Shown: in pieces, positions 43,917 through 53,339 of the stretch
Numbering within the stretch: position 1 is the stretch's first letter
Layout of the letters: every line of letters starts with the position of its first letter
DNA from: Maritimibacter alkaliphilus
GTDB taxonomy: Bacteria; Pseudomonadota; Alphaproteobacteria; Rhodobacterales; Rhodobacteraceae
Assembly: GCF_019801605.1 (NCBI RefSeq)
Contig: NZ_JAHVIT010000008.1
Location: 35,713-99,712 of the forward strand
Reading direction: 5' to 3'
DNA length: 64,000 bases
Notes under the pieces: model-generated
Seen by the model: only the letters and a program-made list of their open reading frames with translations
Databases searched by the model: none
What the model was told of the DNA's origin: nothing
Program-made: the position numbers and the translations under genes

Positions 43917-46013
43917 ATGGCACAGGCACGGATCGGCATCGATGTCGGGGGGACCTTCACCGACACCTACCTCGACCTCGGCGATGGTCACGGCCTGTCG
44001 GACAAACGTCTGACAACCCTGGCCAATCCGGAAGAGGCCATTGCCGCCGCCGTGACGGAGCTGATCACCCGCGCGGGCCTGACGCCCGGGGCGATCGGCG
44101 GGATCGTCCACGGCACCACGCTGGCAACCAACGCGGTGATCGAACGGCGCGGTGCCCGCGCGGCGCTGATCACGACGCAGGGTTTCCGCGACGTGCTGGA
44201 AATGGGCCGCGAGGACCGCTACGCGCATTACGACCTCAACCTGCGCAAGCCCGCGCCGCTGGTGCCCCGGTCCCGCAGGCTGGTGGTTGCGGAACGCATC
44301 GCCGCCGACGGGACGGTGCTGCTGCCCCTCGACCTCGCCGCGCTGGAGGCGCTGGTGCCGCAGCTGGCCGAGGTGGAAAGCGCCGCGATCTGCTTCCTCA
44401 ACAGCTATGTGAACCCGGCACATGAGGAGGCGGCGCGCGATCATCTCGCCCGGCTCTGCCCGCATCTCAGCCTCTCGATCTCCTCCGAGGTGGCGCCGGT
44501 GGTGCGCGAGTTCGAACGCTTCAGCACGGCGGCGGCCAATGCCTACGTGCAACCGCTGATCGACCGCTACCTCTCGCGGCTCGATGACCGCCTCACTGCG
44601 GCGGGGCTGACCTGCCCGCGCCACCTGATGCTGTCGAGCGGCTCGCTGTGCGATTTCGGGACCGGACGCCGCTTCCCCGTGCGGCTGATCGAAAGCGGCC
44701 CGGCCGGGGGGGCGCTCTTCGCGGCCCGGATCGCCGCGCGGCACGAGGTGGGGCAGGCCATGGCCTTCGACCTTGGCGGGACCACGGCCAAGCTGACGTT
44801 GATCGACCATGGCACGCCCCATCGCACCAATGACTTCGAAGCCGCCCGGCTGGAGAAATTCGTCAAGGGCAGCGGGCTGCCCCTCAAGGTGCCCTCCGTC
44901 GACCTGCTGGAGATCGGGGCCGGGGGCGGCTCGGTCGCGTGGCTCGACCAGCTGGGCCGCCTGCGCGTGGGCCCCGAGGGCACGGGCTCCACCCCCGGAC
45001 CGGCCTGCTATGGACGCGGCGGCACCCTGCCCACGGTCACCGATGCCAACCTGTTGCTCGGGCGGCTGGCGCCCGACAGCTTTGCCGGGGGCGCGGTGAC
45101 GCTGGACCCGGCGCGCGCCCAACGCGCACTGGAGACCCTGGACGTGCGCCCCGCCTCCGCGACGGCGACCGCCACCGCGATCCTCGCCGCGGTGGACGAG
45201 GCGATGGCCCTTGCCGCACGCCTGCACGCGGTCGAGATGGGTGCCGCCCTCGGCCCGCGCACGCTGGTGGCCTTCGGCGGCGGCGGCCCGCTGCACGCGG
45301 CCTCGCTGGCCGAGGCGATCGGCATCGCCTCCGTCATGGTGCCCCCCGATGCGGGCGTCGGTTCGGCCATCGGGTTCCTGACGGCGGATGCCGCCTTCGA
45401 GATCACCCGCAGCGCGCCCATGGCCCTCGCGACACTGGAGACGGCGGAGGTCACGGCCCTGACGGCAGCGATGGAGGCCGAGGGCCGCGCCATCACCGGG
45501 GCCGCATCGGACCTGCGGGCCGAGTGGTCCGCGGCGATGCGCTATGTCGGACAAGGCCACGAGGTCGCGGTGACGCTGCCCGATCCGCTGGCCCCGCCCG
45601 AGGTGCTGCGCGCCGCTTTCGAGGCGGCCTATCACCGGCTCTACGGGCGCACGCTGGATCGGATCGGCGTCGAGATCATCAGCTGGACATGTCGGATCGC
45701 GCCCCCGCCCAGCGCGGCGCAGCCCGTGCCGGGCCCCGCTGCCGTCCCCGCCCCGGCGCCGGACGGGACCGCAGAGGTCGGCGGCGCCCGGCACCCCGCC
45801 CTGCCCCATGCGCTCTATACCCGGGCGTCGCTGATCCCCGGTCAGACCTTCCCCGGCCCCTGCCTGATCCGCGAGGCGGCCACCAGCACGGCCGTTCCCC
45901 CCGGCTGGCAGGTCACCGTGCTGGGCGACGGCACGCTGCACCTGCTCCGGCTGCCCCGGACGCTTTCCGACACGGCGACATCCACGGCGACCCTTACGGA
46001 GGCCCCGGCATGA
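43917..46013 (+). CDS. hyuA: hydantoinase/oxoprolinase family protein, subunit A (copy 1)
   Basis: 698 residues of the HyuA family, which has the actin/Hsp70-type ATPase fold: IGIDVGGTFTDTYLD at the N-terminus, HGTTLATNAVIERRGA, and the second phosphate motif AFDLGGTTAKLTLID. With HyuB it forms ATP-dependent ring-opening amidases (N-methylhydantoinase, 5-oxoprolinase, caprolactamase) or carboxylases of the acetone/acetophenone type. The start follows GGAACGGAAG. It overlaps hyuB by ATGA. Confidence 0.93.
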   Translation: MAQARIGIDVGGTFTDTYLDLGDGHGLSDKRLTTLANPEEAIAAAVTELITRAGLTPGAIGGIVHGTTLATNAVIERRGARAALITTQGFRDVLEMGREDRYAHYDLNLRKPAPLVPRSRRLVVAERIAADGTVLLPLDLAALEALVPQLAEVESAAICFLNSYVNPAHEEAARDHLARLCPHLSLSISSEVAPVVREFERFSTAAANAYVQPLIDRYLSRLDDRLTAAGLTCPRHLMLSSGSLCDFGTGRRFPVRLIESGPAGGALFAARIAARHEVGQAMAFDLGGTTAKLTLIDHGTPHRTNDFEAARLEKFVKGSGLPLKVPSVDLLEIGAGGGSVAWLDQLGRLRVGPEGTGSTPGPACYGRGGTLPTVTDANLLLGRLAPDSFAGGAVTLDPARAQRALETLDVRPASATATATAILAAVDEAMALAARLHAVEMGAALGPRTLVAFGGGGPLHAASLAEAIGIASVMVPPDAGVGSAIGFLTADAAFEITRSAPMALATLETAEVTALTAAMEAEGRAITGAASDLRAEWSAAMRYVGQGHEVAVTLPDPLAPPEVLRAAFEAAYHRLYGRTLDRIGVEIISWTCRIAPPPSAAQPVPGPAAVPAPAPDGTAEVGGARHPALPHALYTRASLIPGQTFPGPCLIREAATSTAVPPGWQVTVLGDGTLHLLRLPRTLSDTATSTATLTEAPA

Positions 46014-47701
46014 CCCACGACCCCCTGACCTTCCAGATCCTCTGGGACCGCCTGCTGAGCCTCGTGGAGGAACAAGCCCGCGTCCTAGTGCGCACCGCCT
46101 TCTGCTCCACCGTGCGCGAGGCCGAGGACCTCTCCTTCGGCCTCTTCGACCGGGCGGGCGCGATGGTGGCGCAGGCCGCCACCGGCACCCCCGGCCACGT
46201 GAACGCCATGGCTGCGACGGTGGTGCATTTCCTCGACCGGTTCCCGCTGAACACGATGAAACCCGGCGACCACTTCATGACCAACGACCCCTGGCTCGCC
46301 TCGGGCCATCGCCATGACCTGACGCTGGTCAGCCCGGTGTTCCACGCGGGCCGCGCCGTGGCGCTGATCGCCTCGACCTGCCACCAGGTCGATATCGGCG
46401 GGCGCGGGCAGACGGCGGACGCGACCTCGGTCTTCGAGGAGGGCTTTGCCCTGCCGATCATGCGCATCTGCACCGAAAGCCAGCTGCACGAGGATATCCG
46501 CCTGATCCTGCGCGAGAATGTCCGCCACCCCGATCAGGTCGAAGGCGACGTGCTCTCGATGATCACGGCGGGGGAAACAGCCGCCGCGGGGCTCTCGACG
46601 CTGATGACGGAATTCGGCCTGACGGATATCGACGCTCTCTCAGCCGAGATCCTCGCCCGGACAGAGGCCGCCACCCGCGCCGCGATCACCAAATGCCCAG
46701 ATGGCACGTGGTCCGACAGCCTGACGCTGGACGGGTTCGGCGCGCCGATCACGCTGCACTGCCGCCTGACCATCGCCGGCGACAGCATCCACGCCGATTT
46801 CGAGGGCAGCGCCCCGGCCCTGCCGCGCGGCGTGAACCTCGTGCTGAACTACACCGCCGCCTATGCCGCCTACGGCATCAAATGCGTCGTCTCGCCGGAC
46901 CTGCCCAACAACGCGGGCGCCCTTGCGCCGATCCGGGTCAGCGCACCCGTCGGCTCGGTCCTCAACGTGGAACGCCCCGCGCCCGTCGCCGCACGGCACA
47001 TCATCGGGCAGTTCCTGCCGGAGCTGGTGATGAACTGCCTGGCCCAGGCCATGCCCGGCGTCGTGCCCGCTGATGGCGCCTCCTGCGTCTGGACGGCGCA
47101 GCTGCGCGGACGGGTGGAGGGGCAGCCTTTCGACGCGGTCTTTTTCAACGCGGGCGGCACAGGCGCGCGTCACGCGCTCGACGGGCTGGACGCCACCGGC
47201 TTTCCCAGCGGCATCCGCGCCACGGCCAGCGAGGTGGTCGAGGCGATCGCCCCCATCGTGATCTGGCGCAAGGAGCTGGCCATGGACAGCGGTGGCGCGG
47301 GCCATATGCGCGGCGGGCTGGGACAGGTGGTCGAGGTCGGCACGCGGGACGGCTCCCCCTTCACCGTCTTCGCGCTCTACGACCGGATCGACCACGCCGC
47401 GCGCGGGCGCGAAGGCGGCGCAGACGGGGCCCCCGGGGCGGCATGGCTGGCATCTGGCAGCCCCCTCGCAGGCCTTGGCCAGCAGGAGGTGCCCGCGGGG
47501 GATCGCCTGTGCCTCTCCCTCCCCGGCGGTGCCGGCCTCGGCCCGCCCGAGAGCCGTGATCCGCGGGCCGTGGCCCGCGACGTGGCGGACGGACGGATCA
47601 GCGCGGACAGCGCCCTGAAAGACTATCGCGTCGCCCTCACCCCCGGGGGCGATGTGGACGACGCCGCAACACGGACCCTGCGCGGAGAGGCAGCGACATG
47701 A
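46010..47701 (+). CDS. hyuB: hydantoinase/oxoprolinase family protein, subunit B (copy 1)
   Basis: 563 residues of the HyuB family: LVEEQARVLVRTAFCSTVRE, TNDPWLASGHRHDLTLVSPVF (metal/substrate region), VVSPDLPNNAGALAPI and the late GGLGQVVEVGTRDG. It is the catalytic partner of HyuA. Both ends overlap neighbours by four bases (hyuA and the monooxygenase), so the three proteins should be made together. Confidence 0.93.
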   Translation: MTHDPLTFQILWDRLLSLVEEQARVLVRTAFCSTVREAEDLSFGLFDRAGAMVAQAATGTPGHVNAMAATVVHFLDRFPLNTMKPGDHFMTNDPWLASGHRHDLTLVSPVFHAGRAVALIASTCHQVDIGGRGQTADATSVFEEGFALPIMRICTESQLHEDIRLILRENVRHPDQVEGDVLSMITAGETAAAGLSTLMTEFGLTDIDALSAEILARTEAATRAAITKCPDGTWSDSLTLDGFGAPITLHCRLTIAGDSIHADFEGSAPALPRGVNLVLNYTAAYAAYGIKCVVSPDLPNNAGALAPIRVSAPVGSVLNVERPAPVAARHIIGQFLPELVMNCLAQAMPGVVPADGASCVWTAQLRGRVEGQPFDAVFFNAGGTGARHALDGLDATGFPSGIRATASEVVEAIAPIVIWRKELAMDSGGAGHMRGGLGQVVEVGTRDGSPFTVFALYDRIDHAARGREGGADGAPGAAWLASGSPLAGLGQQEVPAGDRLCLSLPGGAGLGPPESRDPRAVARDVADGRISADSALKDYRVALTPGGDVDDAATRTLRGEAAT

Positions 47702-48894
47702 CCCAGACAGACGTGATCATCGCGGGCGCAGGCCCGGTCGGCCAGTACATGGCGCTGCAACTGGTCGAGGCGGGCTATGACGTGACCCTCGTCGAGGCCG
47801 GGACAGAGCCGGTGATCGACTTCCGCGCCTCGACCTTCCACGCGCCCACGCTCGACATGCTGGACGAGGTGGGCGTCGGCGCGCCCCTGATCGCGCGCGG
47901 GCGGATCTGCCGCGACTGGGAGGTGCGCCTGCATCCCACCGGGGATCGGGCGCTTTTCGACATGGCCGCGATCGAGGGTGAAACCGCCCACCCCTACCGC
48001 CTGCAATGCGAACAATGGGAGCTGCAGGACATCCTGCGCCAGAAGCTGGCCGGGCGCTGCACCGAACTTTTGGGCACCTCCGTCACGGGCTTTGACCAGG
48101 ATGAGGACGGTGTGAGCGTCCACATCGAGGGCCCCGAGGGACGGGGCCTGCTGCGCGGGCGCTTCCTGATCGGCTGCGACGGGGCGCGCAGCGCCGTACG
48201 CCATGCGCTCGGCTTTGGCTTCGAGGGCGAGACCTATCCCGAGACCACCTATCTCACCACCACGACCTACCCGTTCCAGGACCATATCGAGGGCCTCTCC
48301 AGCGTGGCCTACTGCTGGTGGCAGGACGGCGGGAACTTCTCGCTCCTGCGGATGGCCGACACGTGGCGGGTGTCGATCTACATGGTCGACGGCATCCCCC
48401 CCGAGGATCAGCTGCGCCCGGACGCGGTGCAGAAGACACTGCACCGCATCCTCGACATTCCGGGCGATTTCGAGCTGGGGATGGAGCCGCGCCCCTATCG
48501 CGTCCACATGCGCATGGCCGACAGCTACGTCGCGGGCCGCGTCGTGCTGGCCGGGGATTCCGCGCATCTGAACAGCCCGGTGGGCGGCATGGGCCTGAAC
48601 GGCGGGTTGCATGATGCCCGCGAGTTGATGCGCGCCCTGGCGCCTGCGCTGGACGGCGCGGACCATGGGCCGCTGTTGGCGCGCTACGACCGCCGCCGCC
48701 GCCCCATCGCCCGGGACGAGATCATCGTTCAGGCGGACAAGGCCCGCGCCCGGATGCGCGAGAAGGACCCGAGCAAGCGGCTGGACCTGCTGAAGGACCT
48801 GCAGGCCATCGCCGCCGATCCCGTCCGGCTCAAGGCGCACCTCATGGAAAGCTCCATGATCACCACGCTGCGCCGTTCCGAAGCGGTGGAATGA
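47698..48894 (+). CDS. class A flavin monooxygenase (second copy type)
   Basis: 398 residues with VIIAGAGPVGQYMALQLVEA, LIGCDGARSAVRHALGF and VVLAGDSAHLNSPVGGMGLN. Same broad family as the enzyme at 39460 but clearly divergent. Translation is coupled to hyuB, which suggests that the ring oxidation step feeds directly into the ATP-dependent ring opening. Confidence 0.92.
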   Translation: MTQTDVIIAGAGPVGQYMALQLVEAGYDVTLVEAGTEPVIDFRASTFHAPTLDMLDEVGVGAPLIARGRICRDWEVRLHPTGDRALFDMAAIEGETAHPYRLQCEQWELQDILRQKLAGRCTELLGTSVTGFDQDEDGVSVHIEGPEGRGLLRGRFLIGCDGARSAVRHALGFGFEGETYPETTYLTTTTYPFQDHIEGLSSVAYCWWQDGGNFSLLRMADTWRVSIYMVDGIPPEDQLRPDAVQKTLHRILDIPGDFELGMEPRPYRVHMRMADSYVAGRVVLAGDSAHLNSPVGGMGLNGGLHDARELMRALAPALDGADHGPLLARYDRRRRPIARDEIIVQADKARARMREKDPSKRLDLLKDLQAIAADPVRLKAHLMESSMITTLRRSEAVE

Positions 48895-49368
48895 CCCGAT
48901 CCCCCACGCCGGTGCCCCCGTGCCCGGCGTGGGCGTCTCTTTGCGGCGGATGCGGCAGGTGCCCGCAGCAAAGCGCCCGAACGAGGCTGGCCCGGATGCG
49001 GACAGCGGCCTGCCCCGTCTGGCTCCCTGCGCAGTGGAAACCCTTGGCGCGCGGGCGGAAGGCTCTGCGGACAGGCCCCGTACCTCATCCGCGGCCGGAG
49101 GAGCTGTGGATAACTCCGGGCGAACGCCTCAGGAAGCGGCAGCGCGTGGAATTTTACACCGTCAGGGCGCGCGCGATCTGGCCCTTTCCGCAAAGCCTTG
49201 GCACCGTCAGCGCGTAAGGCGCCGGGTCTCCCGATGCCTGTCCCCTAACGCCTCCCTCCTGCGCCATCGGCCGGGACGGGGCGGTCTGGCGGGGAAGAGC
49301 CCTTTCCTGCCCGGGGGCTGTCCACGCCACCGGGTCCCCGCACAAAACCAGCGAAGCCCGGATCAGAC
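48895..49368. other. 474-bp gap without a recognised gene
   Basis: Separates the hyuAB-monooxygenase operon from the aminotransferase operon. GC-rich, with only low-quality frames. It should contain the promoter of the downstream seven-gene unit, but no clear motif or terminator was seen. Confidence 0.45.
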
Positions 49369-50586
49369 ATGGACCTTACCTACAGCAGCGAGAAACTCGG
49401 ACGTATTGCCCCCTCGGCCTCGGTCGAGGCCGCCCAGAAAGCCACCGACCTCAAGGCGCAGGGCCTCGACGTGATCTCGCTGGCCGCCGGCGAGCCGGAC
49501 TTCCCGACCCCGCCCCACGTGGTCGCGGCCGCCATCGCCTCGATCCACGCGGGCGACACGAAATACACCGACGTGCGCGGCACCAAGGAGCTGCGCGCCG
49601 CCGTCGCCGCCAAGTTCAAGCGGGACAACGGCCTCGACTATACCGCGGATGACATCATCGTCGGCCCCGGCGCCAAGAACCTGATCGCCACCGCCCTGAC
49701 GGCCAGCGTGAACCCGGGCGACGAGGTGATCATCCCCGCGCCGGCATGGGTTTCCTACGTGGACCTGACCAAGCTGGCCGACGGCGTGCCCGTCGTGGTC
49801 GAGACCAAGCGCCAGTTCGGCCTCAAGCTGGACCCGGAGACGCTGGAAGAGGCGATCACCGACAAGACCCGCTGGCTGTTCCTGAACTCCCCCGGCAACC
49901 CCACCGGCGCGGTCTATTCGCGCGAGGAACTCGAAGCGCTCGGCAAGGTGCTGGAGAAGCACCCCCACGTCATGGTCCTGACCGACGAGATCTACGAGTA
50001 CCTCCTCTTCGACGGGGTGAAATTCGTCTCCTTCGTCGAGGCCTGCCCCGGGATGAAGGACCGCACCCTGACGCTGAACGGGGCCTCCAAGGGCTTTGCC
50101 ATGACCGGCTGGCGGATCGGCTTTGCCGGTGGCCCCGGCGGGCTGATCAAGGCCATGGGCAAGGTCATGGGACAGATGGTCGGATCGTCCTGCACCACCA
50201 GCCAGGCGGCCACTGTCGCCGCCCTGGAGGGCCCGCAGGACTATATCGCCGAGCGCGCCGCCGCCTATCAGGCGCGCCGCGACAGGGTGCTGGAGCTGCT
50301 GGCGCCGGTGCCGGGCCTTGCCGCGCAGAAACCGCAGGGGGCCTTCTACCTCTACGTCGATTGCGGCGGGCTTCTGGGCAAGGTGAGCGCCAGGGGCAAG
50401 GTGCTGGCGACCGACAGCGACGTGGTCGACTGGCTGCTGGAGGAGGCGCTGGTGGCCACTGTGACCGGCGCGGCCTACGGGCTGTCGCCCTACTTCCGGA
50501 TCTCCATCGCCTCGGCCCTGCCGGTGCTGGAGGAGGCCTGCGGCCGGATCGCCACGGCCGTCGCCACCCTGAAGGACCCGGCATGA
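49369..50586 (+). CDS. class I PLP aminotransferase (AspB-like)
   Basis: 405 residues of fold type I aminotransferases. PLP-binding Lys241 in NGASKGFAMTGWRIGF, NSPGNPTG with Asn177, Asp206 in LTDEIYEYLLF, and an arginine in SPYFRISIA for the substrate carboxylate. It resembles the aspartate/prephenate aminotransferases of alphaproteobacteria. It is first in a compact unit with biotin-carrier and PxpB/PxpC genes, so it probably transaminates an amino acid freed by that system. Confidence 0.9.
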   Translation: MDLTYSSEKLGRIAPSASVEAAQKATDLKAQGLDVISLAAGEPDFPTPPHVVAAAIASIHAGDTKYTDVRGTKELRAAVAAKFKRDNGLDYTADDIIVGPGAKNLIATALTASVNPGDEVIIPAPAWVSYVDLTKLADGVPVVVETKRQFGLKLDPETLEEAITDKTRWLFLNSPGNPTGAVYSREELEALGKVLEKHPHVMVLTDEIYEYLLFDGVKFVSFVEACPGMKDRTLTLNGASKGFAMTGWRIGFAGGPGGLIKAMGKVMGQMVGSSCTTSQAATVAALEGPQDYIAERAAAYQARRDRVLELLAPVPGLAAQKPQGAFYLYVDCGGLLGKVSARGKVLATDSDVVDWLLEEALVATVTGAAYGLSPYFRISIASALPVLEEACGRIATAVATLKDPA

Positions 50587-51110
50587 GCGACACCAAGAAA
50601 CTGCTGGAGCTGACCCGCGCGCTGATCGCCACCATGGGCGAAAGTGACCTGAGCGAGGCGGAATGGCGGATGGGCGAGTATCGCCTGACCCTGAAGCGCG
50701 GCACGGCGCCTGTGCCCGCCGGGGCGGCCCCGGTCGCCGCAGCGCCCATGGAGGCGCCCGCTTCGGCCGAGGCATTGGCCCCCGACCCGTCTGCACCGGC
50801 CCCCTCTGCACCGGCCCCCGACCCCTCTGGCGAGGCGCCGATCGCCGTCACCTCGCCCGTCTACGGCGTCTTCTATGCCGCGGCAGAGCCGGGCCTGCCG
50901 CCTCTGGTCACCGTCGGTCAGAGCGTCGCGGAAGGCGACCCGGTCTGTCTTGTCGAGGCGATGAAGACCTTCAGCACGATCCCCGCCCCCGTCGCAGGCA
51001 CCGTGGTCGAGATCGGCCCCAGCAACGGCGAGGAGATCGCCGCGGGCGAGGCCCTCGTCTGGATCAAGCCCGATCCCAAGCCCGATCCCAAGCCCGGTGG
51101 GGCCGCCTGA
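50583..51110 (+). CDS. biotin carboxyl carrier protein
   Basis: 175 residues. An N-terminal helix (LLELTRALIATMGESDLSE), a proline/alanine linker (about 40-85), and a biotinyl domain with Lys128 in CLVEAMKTFSTIPAPVAGT. The residue after the lysine is Thr instead of the usual Met, a tolerated variant. The C-terminus is a short repeat PKPDPKPDPKP. The ATG overlaps the aminotransferase stop. No biotin carboxylase gene is adjacent, unusual for a carrier. Confidence 0.9.
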   Translation: MSDTKKLLELTRALIATMGESDLSEAEWRMGEYRLTLKRGTAPVPAGAAPVAAAPMEAPASAEALAPDPSAPAPSAPAPDPSGEAPIAVTSPVYGVFYAAAEPGLPPLVTVGQSVAEGDPVCLVEAMKTFSTIPAPVAGTVVEIGPSNGEEIAAGEALVWIKPDPKPDPKPGGAA

Positions 51111-51112
51111 CC

Positions 51113-51835
51113 ATGGCCGCAACCAAGACGAAGGCCGCACACAACGTCTTTGAACTGGCCGCGCCGCGCGTGACCCCGATGGGCAGCGCGGCCTGCCTGC
51201 TGGAGGGCGAAGGCCCCATGTGCCTGCCGACCCAGCGGCGCATCTGGGCCGTGGGCCGGGCGGCGGGGGACCTCAAGGGCGTCACCGACACCCAGCCGGG
51301 CATGAACAACCTGCTGGTGCTCTACGATCCGCTGGCGACCGAGCCCGAGGCGTTGCAGGCGCAGCTGCTCGCGCTCTGGATCGCCACCCCCGACACGCCC
51401 GCGCCGGGCAAGCTGATCGAGCTGGTCGTGCGCTACGGCGGGGACGGCGGCGAGGACCTCGAGGAGGTGGCGCGCAAGAAAAGCATGACACCCCGACAGG
51501 TGGCCGAGATGCATTCCAGCGCCGAGTACACCGTCTTTGCCCCCGGCGTGATCCCCGGCTTCGGCTATCTCTTCGGCCTGCCGGAGCCGCTCTTCCTGCC
51601 GCGCCGCGATGCGCCGGTGAACCGCCCGCTGCTGCTGAACGTCTTCATCGCCGGGCTGCAATGCAACGTCTCGGGCCCGCCGGTGCCGGGGGGGCCACAG
51701 GTCGGCCCGACGGGCTGGTACTCGCTGGGCCAGCTGATCGACGCGCCCGCCCCCTTCGACCTGACCCGCGACCCGCCGGGGCTGGTGGAGCCGGGCGACC
51801 GCATCCGCTTCATCCTCGACGAGGTGCTGGAATGA
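51113..51835 (+). CDS. pxpB: PxpB/KipI-like protein (AHS1 domain)
   Basis: 240 residues with the AHS1/KipI domain: GMNNLLVLYDPLATEP, a HSSAEYTVFAPGVIPGFGYL block with GLPEPLFLPRRDAPVN, then TGWYSLGQLI and the closing EPGDRIRFILDE. With PxpC it forms part of the bacterial 5-oxoprolinase; the same two domains make the carboxyltransferase of urea carboxylase. It diverges from standard PxpB around the usual AIAGGQTGIYP segment (here VFIAGLQCNVSGP). Two bases separate it from the biotin carrier. Confidence 0.82.
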   Translation: MAATKTKAAHNVFELAAPRVTPMGSAACLLEGEGPMCLPTQRRIWAVGRAAGDLKGVTDTQPGMNNLLVLYDPLATEPEALQAQLLALWIATPDTPAPGKLIELVVRYGGDGGEDLEEVARKKSMTPRQVAEMHSSAEYTVFAPGVIPGFGYLFGLPEPLFLPRRDAPVNRPLLLNVFIAGLQCNVSGPPVPGGPQVGPTGWYSLGQLIDAPAPFDLTRDPPGLVEPGDRIRFILDEVLE

Positions 51836-52857
51836 GCGCGCCCTTTCTCGAAGTGCTGGCGACCCCGGCGCTGAATTCCGTTCAGGACCTCGGCCGCCCC
51901 GGCCAGCGCCGCTGGGGCATCGGGCCGACCGGCATGGTCGATGCGCTTGCGCTTCAGGTCGGCAATGCCCTGCTGGGCAATGCGCCCGACGCCGCCGGGC
52001 TGGAGCTTCAGCTGTTCCCGGTGCGCCTCCGCGTCCTGCGCGACGGGGCCATTGCCCTGACCGGGGCTGATTGCGACGCCCGCCTCGACGGGCGGCCGGT
52101 GCCGCCGTGGTGGGCCCTGCCCGTACGCGCCGGGCAGGTGCTGGAGCTTTCGCCCCCCGGGGCCACCCGGCGCGATCTGGCAGCGCCCGCCCTGCGCGCC
52201 TGTCTGAGCGTCGCGGGCGGCATCGACGTGCCCGAGGTTCTGGGCTCCCGCGCGACCCATGTGCGCTGCGCCTTCGGCGGTCTCGAGGGGCGCGCGCTGC
52301 GCGCGGGTGACGTGCTGGATGCAGGCGCGGCACAGGCGCCCGCGTTCCGAGATCCCGCGGGCTTTGGCGCCCTGCCGCCCGCCACGGCCCTGCCGCTGGG
52401 GGACGATCCAGAGGCCACGACCGTGCGTGTCATCCCCGCCGCGGAATATCCCGCCTTCACCGACGCCTCGCACGCGGCGTTCTGGAACGACCCCTGGCGC
52501 GTCACGATCCAGAGCGACCGGATGGGCATGCGGCTGGAGGGCACGACGCCCCTGAAACGCGCGGTGGTGCAGGAAATGCGCAGCCACGGCATCGTCTGCG
52601 GCGTGGTGCAGGTGCCGCCCGGCGGCCACCCGATCATCCAGCTGAACGACGGCAACACCGCCGGGGGCTATCCCAAGATGGGCGTGGTCATCGACCCGGA
52701 CCTTTGGCGCCTCGCCCAACTGCCGCCGCGCCGCCTGCTGCGCTTCCAGCGCTGCGATCTGGCGCAGGCGCGCGCGGCGGCGCTGGAGCAGGAAGACTAC
52801 CTCGCCGGGCTGCGCCGTCTCTCGGCCCTGTCCCTGATGACACCGGAGGCGGCATGA
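51832..52857 (+). CDS. pxpC: PxpC/KipA-like protein (AHS2 domain)
   Basis: 341 residues of the KipA/AHS2 family, often annotated as biotin-dependent carboxyltransferase: NSVQDLGRPGQRRWGIGPTG near residue 15, LELQLFPVRLRVLRDGAIAL, then SVAGGIDVPEVLGSRATH, QSDRMGMRLEG and the C-terminal GIVCGVVQVPPGGHPIIQL with NDGNTAGGYPKMG. Start and stop overlap both neighbours by ATGA, so PxpB, PxpC and the second carrier are made together. Confidence 0.88.
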   Translation: MSAPFLEVLATPALNSVQDLGRPGQRRWGIGPTGMVDALALQVGNALLGNAPDAAGLELQLFPVRLRVLRDGAIALTGADCDARLDGRPVPPWWALPVRAGQVLELSPPGATRRDLAAPALRACLSVAGGIDVPEVLGSRATHVRCAFGGLEGRALRAGDVLDAGAAQAPAFRDPAGFGALPPATALPLGDDPEATTVRVIPAAEYPAFTDASHAAFWNDPWRVTIQSDRMGMRLEGTTPLKRAVVQEMRSHGIVCGVVQVPPGGHPIIQLNDGNTAGGYPKMGVVIDPDLWRLAQLPPRRLLRFQRCDLAQARAAALEQEDYLAGLRRLSALSLMTPEAA

Positions 52858-53312
52858 CCAAACCTTCCCTCACCCCCGCCCAGCTGTCGACCCTCGCGGC
52901 GGAGATGCGCGCCCATGGCATCACCGAGCTGGACCTGCGCCTGCCCGGCGGCGACCGCATCCGCCTGAAGGCCCCCGCACCGGCCGCACCCGTCGCGACC
53001 GCCGCTGTTCCACCGGCCACGTCCACCCCACCGGCCCCTTCGGCGCAGACGATCGCCGCGCCGGGCCCGGGTCGCCTGATGTTCACCCATCCCGCCCGTA
53101 CCCAGCCCGCTGCCTGCCCCGGTGACCGGGTCGCCCCCGGCGATATCGTCGCCTGGCTGGCGGTCGAAAGCCTGATCAGCCCTGTCACCGCCCCCGCCGC
53201 TGGCACACTGGGCGCGGCGCTGGCCGAGGAGGGCGCGCTGCTGGGATACGGATCGCCGGTCTTCGCCCTCGTCCCCGAGGCAGCCCCCACCGGCCCAAAC
53301 CAGATGTCCTGA
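52854..53312 (+). CDS. biotin-carrier-like protein lacking the biotinyl lysine
   Basis: 152 residues homologous to the carrier at 50583: a similar N-terminal helix (LSTLAAEMRAHGITELDLRL), a Pro/Ala linker, and a biotinyl-type beta domain (PGDIVAWLAVESLISP, then VTAPAAGTLG). Aligned on APVAGT/APAAGT, the place of Lys128 is Ser106, and no lysine occurs anywhere in the domain. It therefore cannot be biotinylated in the normal way and may be structural, regulatory or a dummy subunit of the PxpBC complex. Confidence 0.78.
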   Translation: MTKPSLTPAQLSTLAAEMRAHGITELDLRLPGGDRIRLKAPAPAAPVATAAVPPATSTPPAPSAQTIAAPGPGRLMFTHPARTQPAACPGDRVAPGDIVAWLAVESLISPVTAPAAGTLGAALAEEGALLGYGSPVFALVPEAAPTGPNQMS

Positions 53313-53339
53313 CCGGACAGCACGACAGGAGAGAGCACC

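Noticed and set aside
43860..45941. A 693-codon reverse frame opposite the first hyuA
   Set aside because: Same reason: antisense to a clear gene, low-complexity composition, no ribosome site.
44939..47701. A 920-codon forward frame overlapping hyuA and hyuB
   Set aside because: Its last part is simply hyuB in frame; the part before 46010 is the out-of-frame reading of hyuA. The hyuB start at 46010 is fixed by the ATGA overlap and family N-terminus.
49186..49192. TTCCGCA half-site before the aminotransferase gene
   Set aside because: Only one half of the palindrome matches (9 of 15 overall), which is expected by chance in DNA of this composition.
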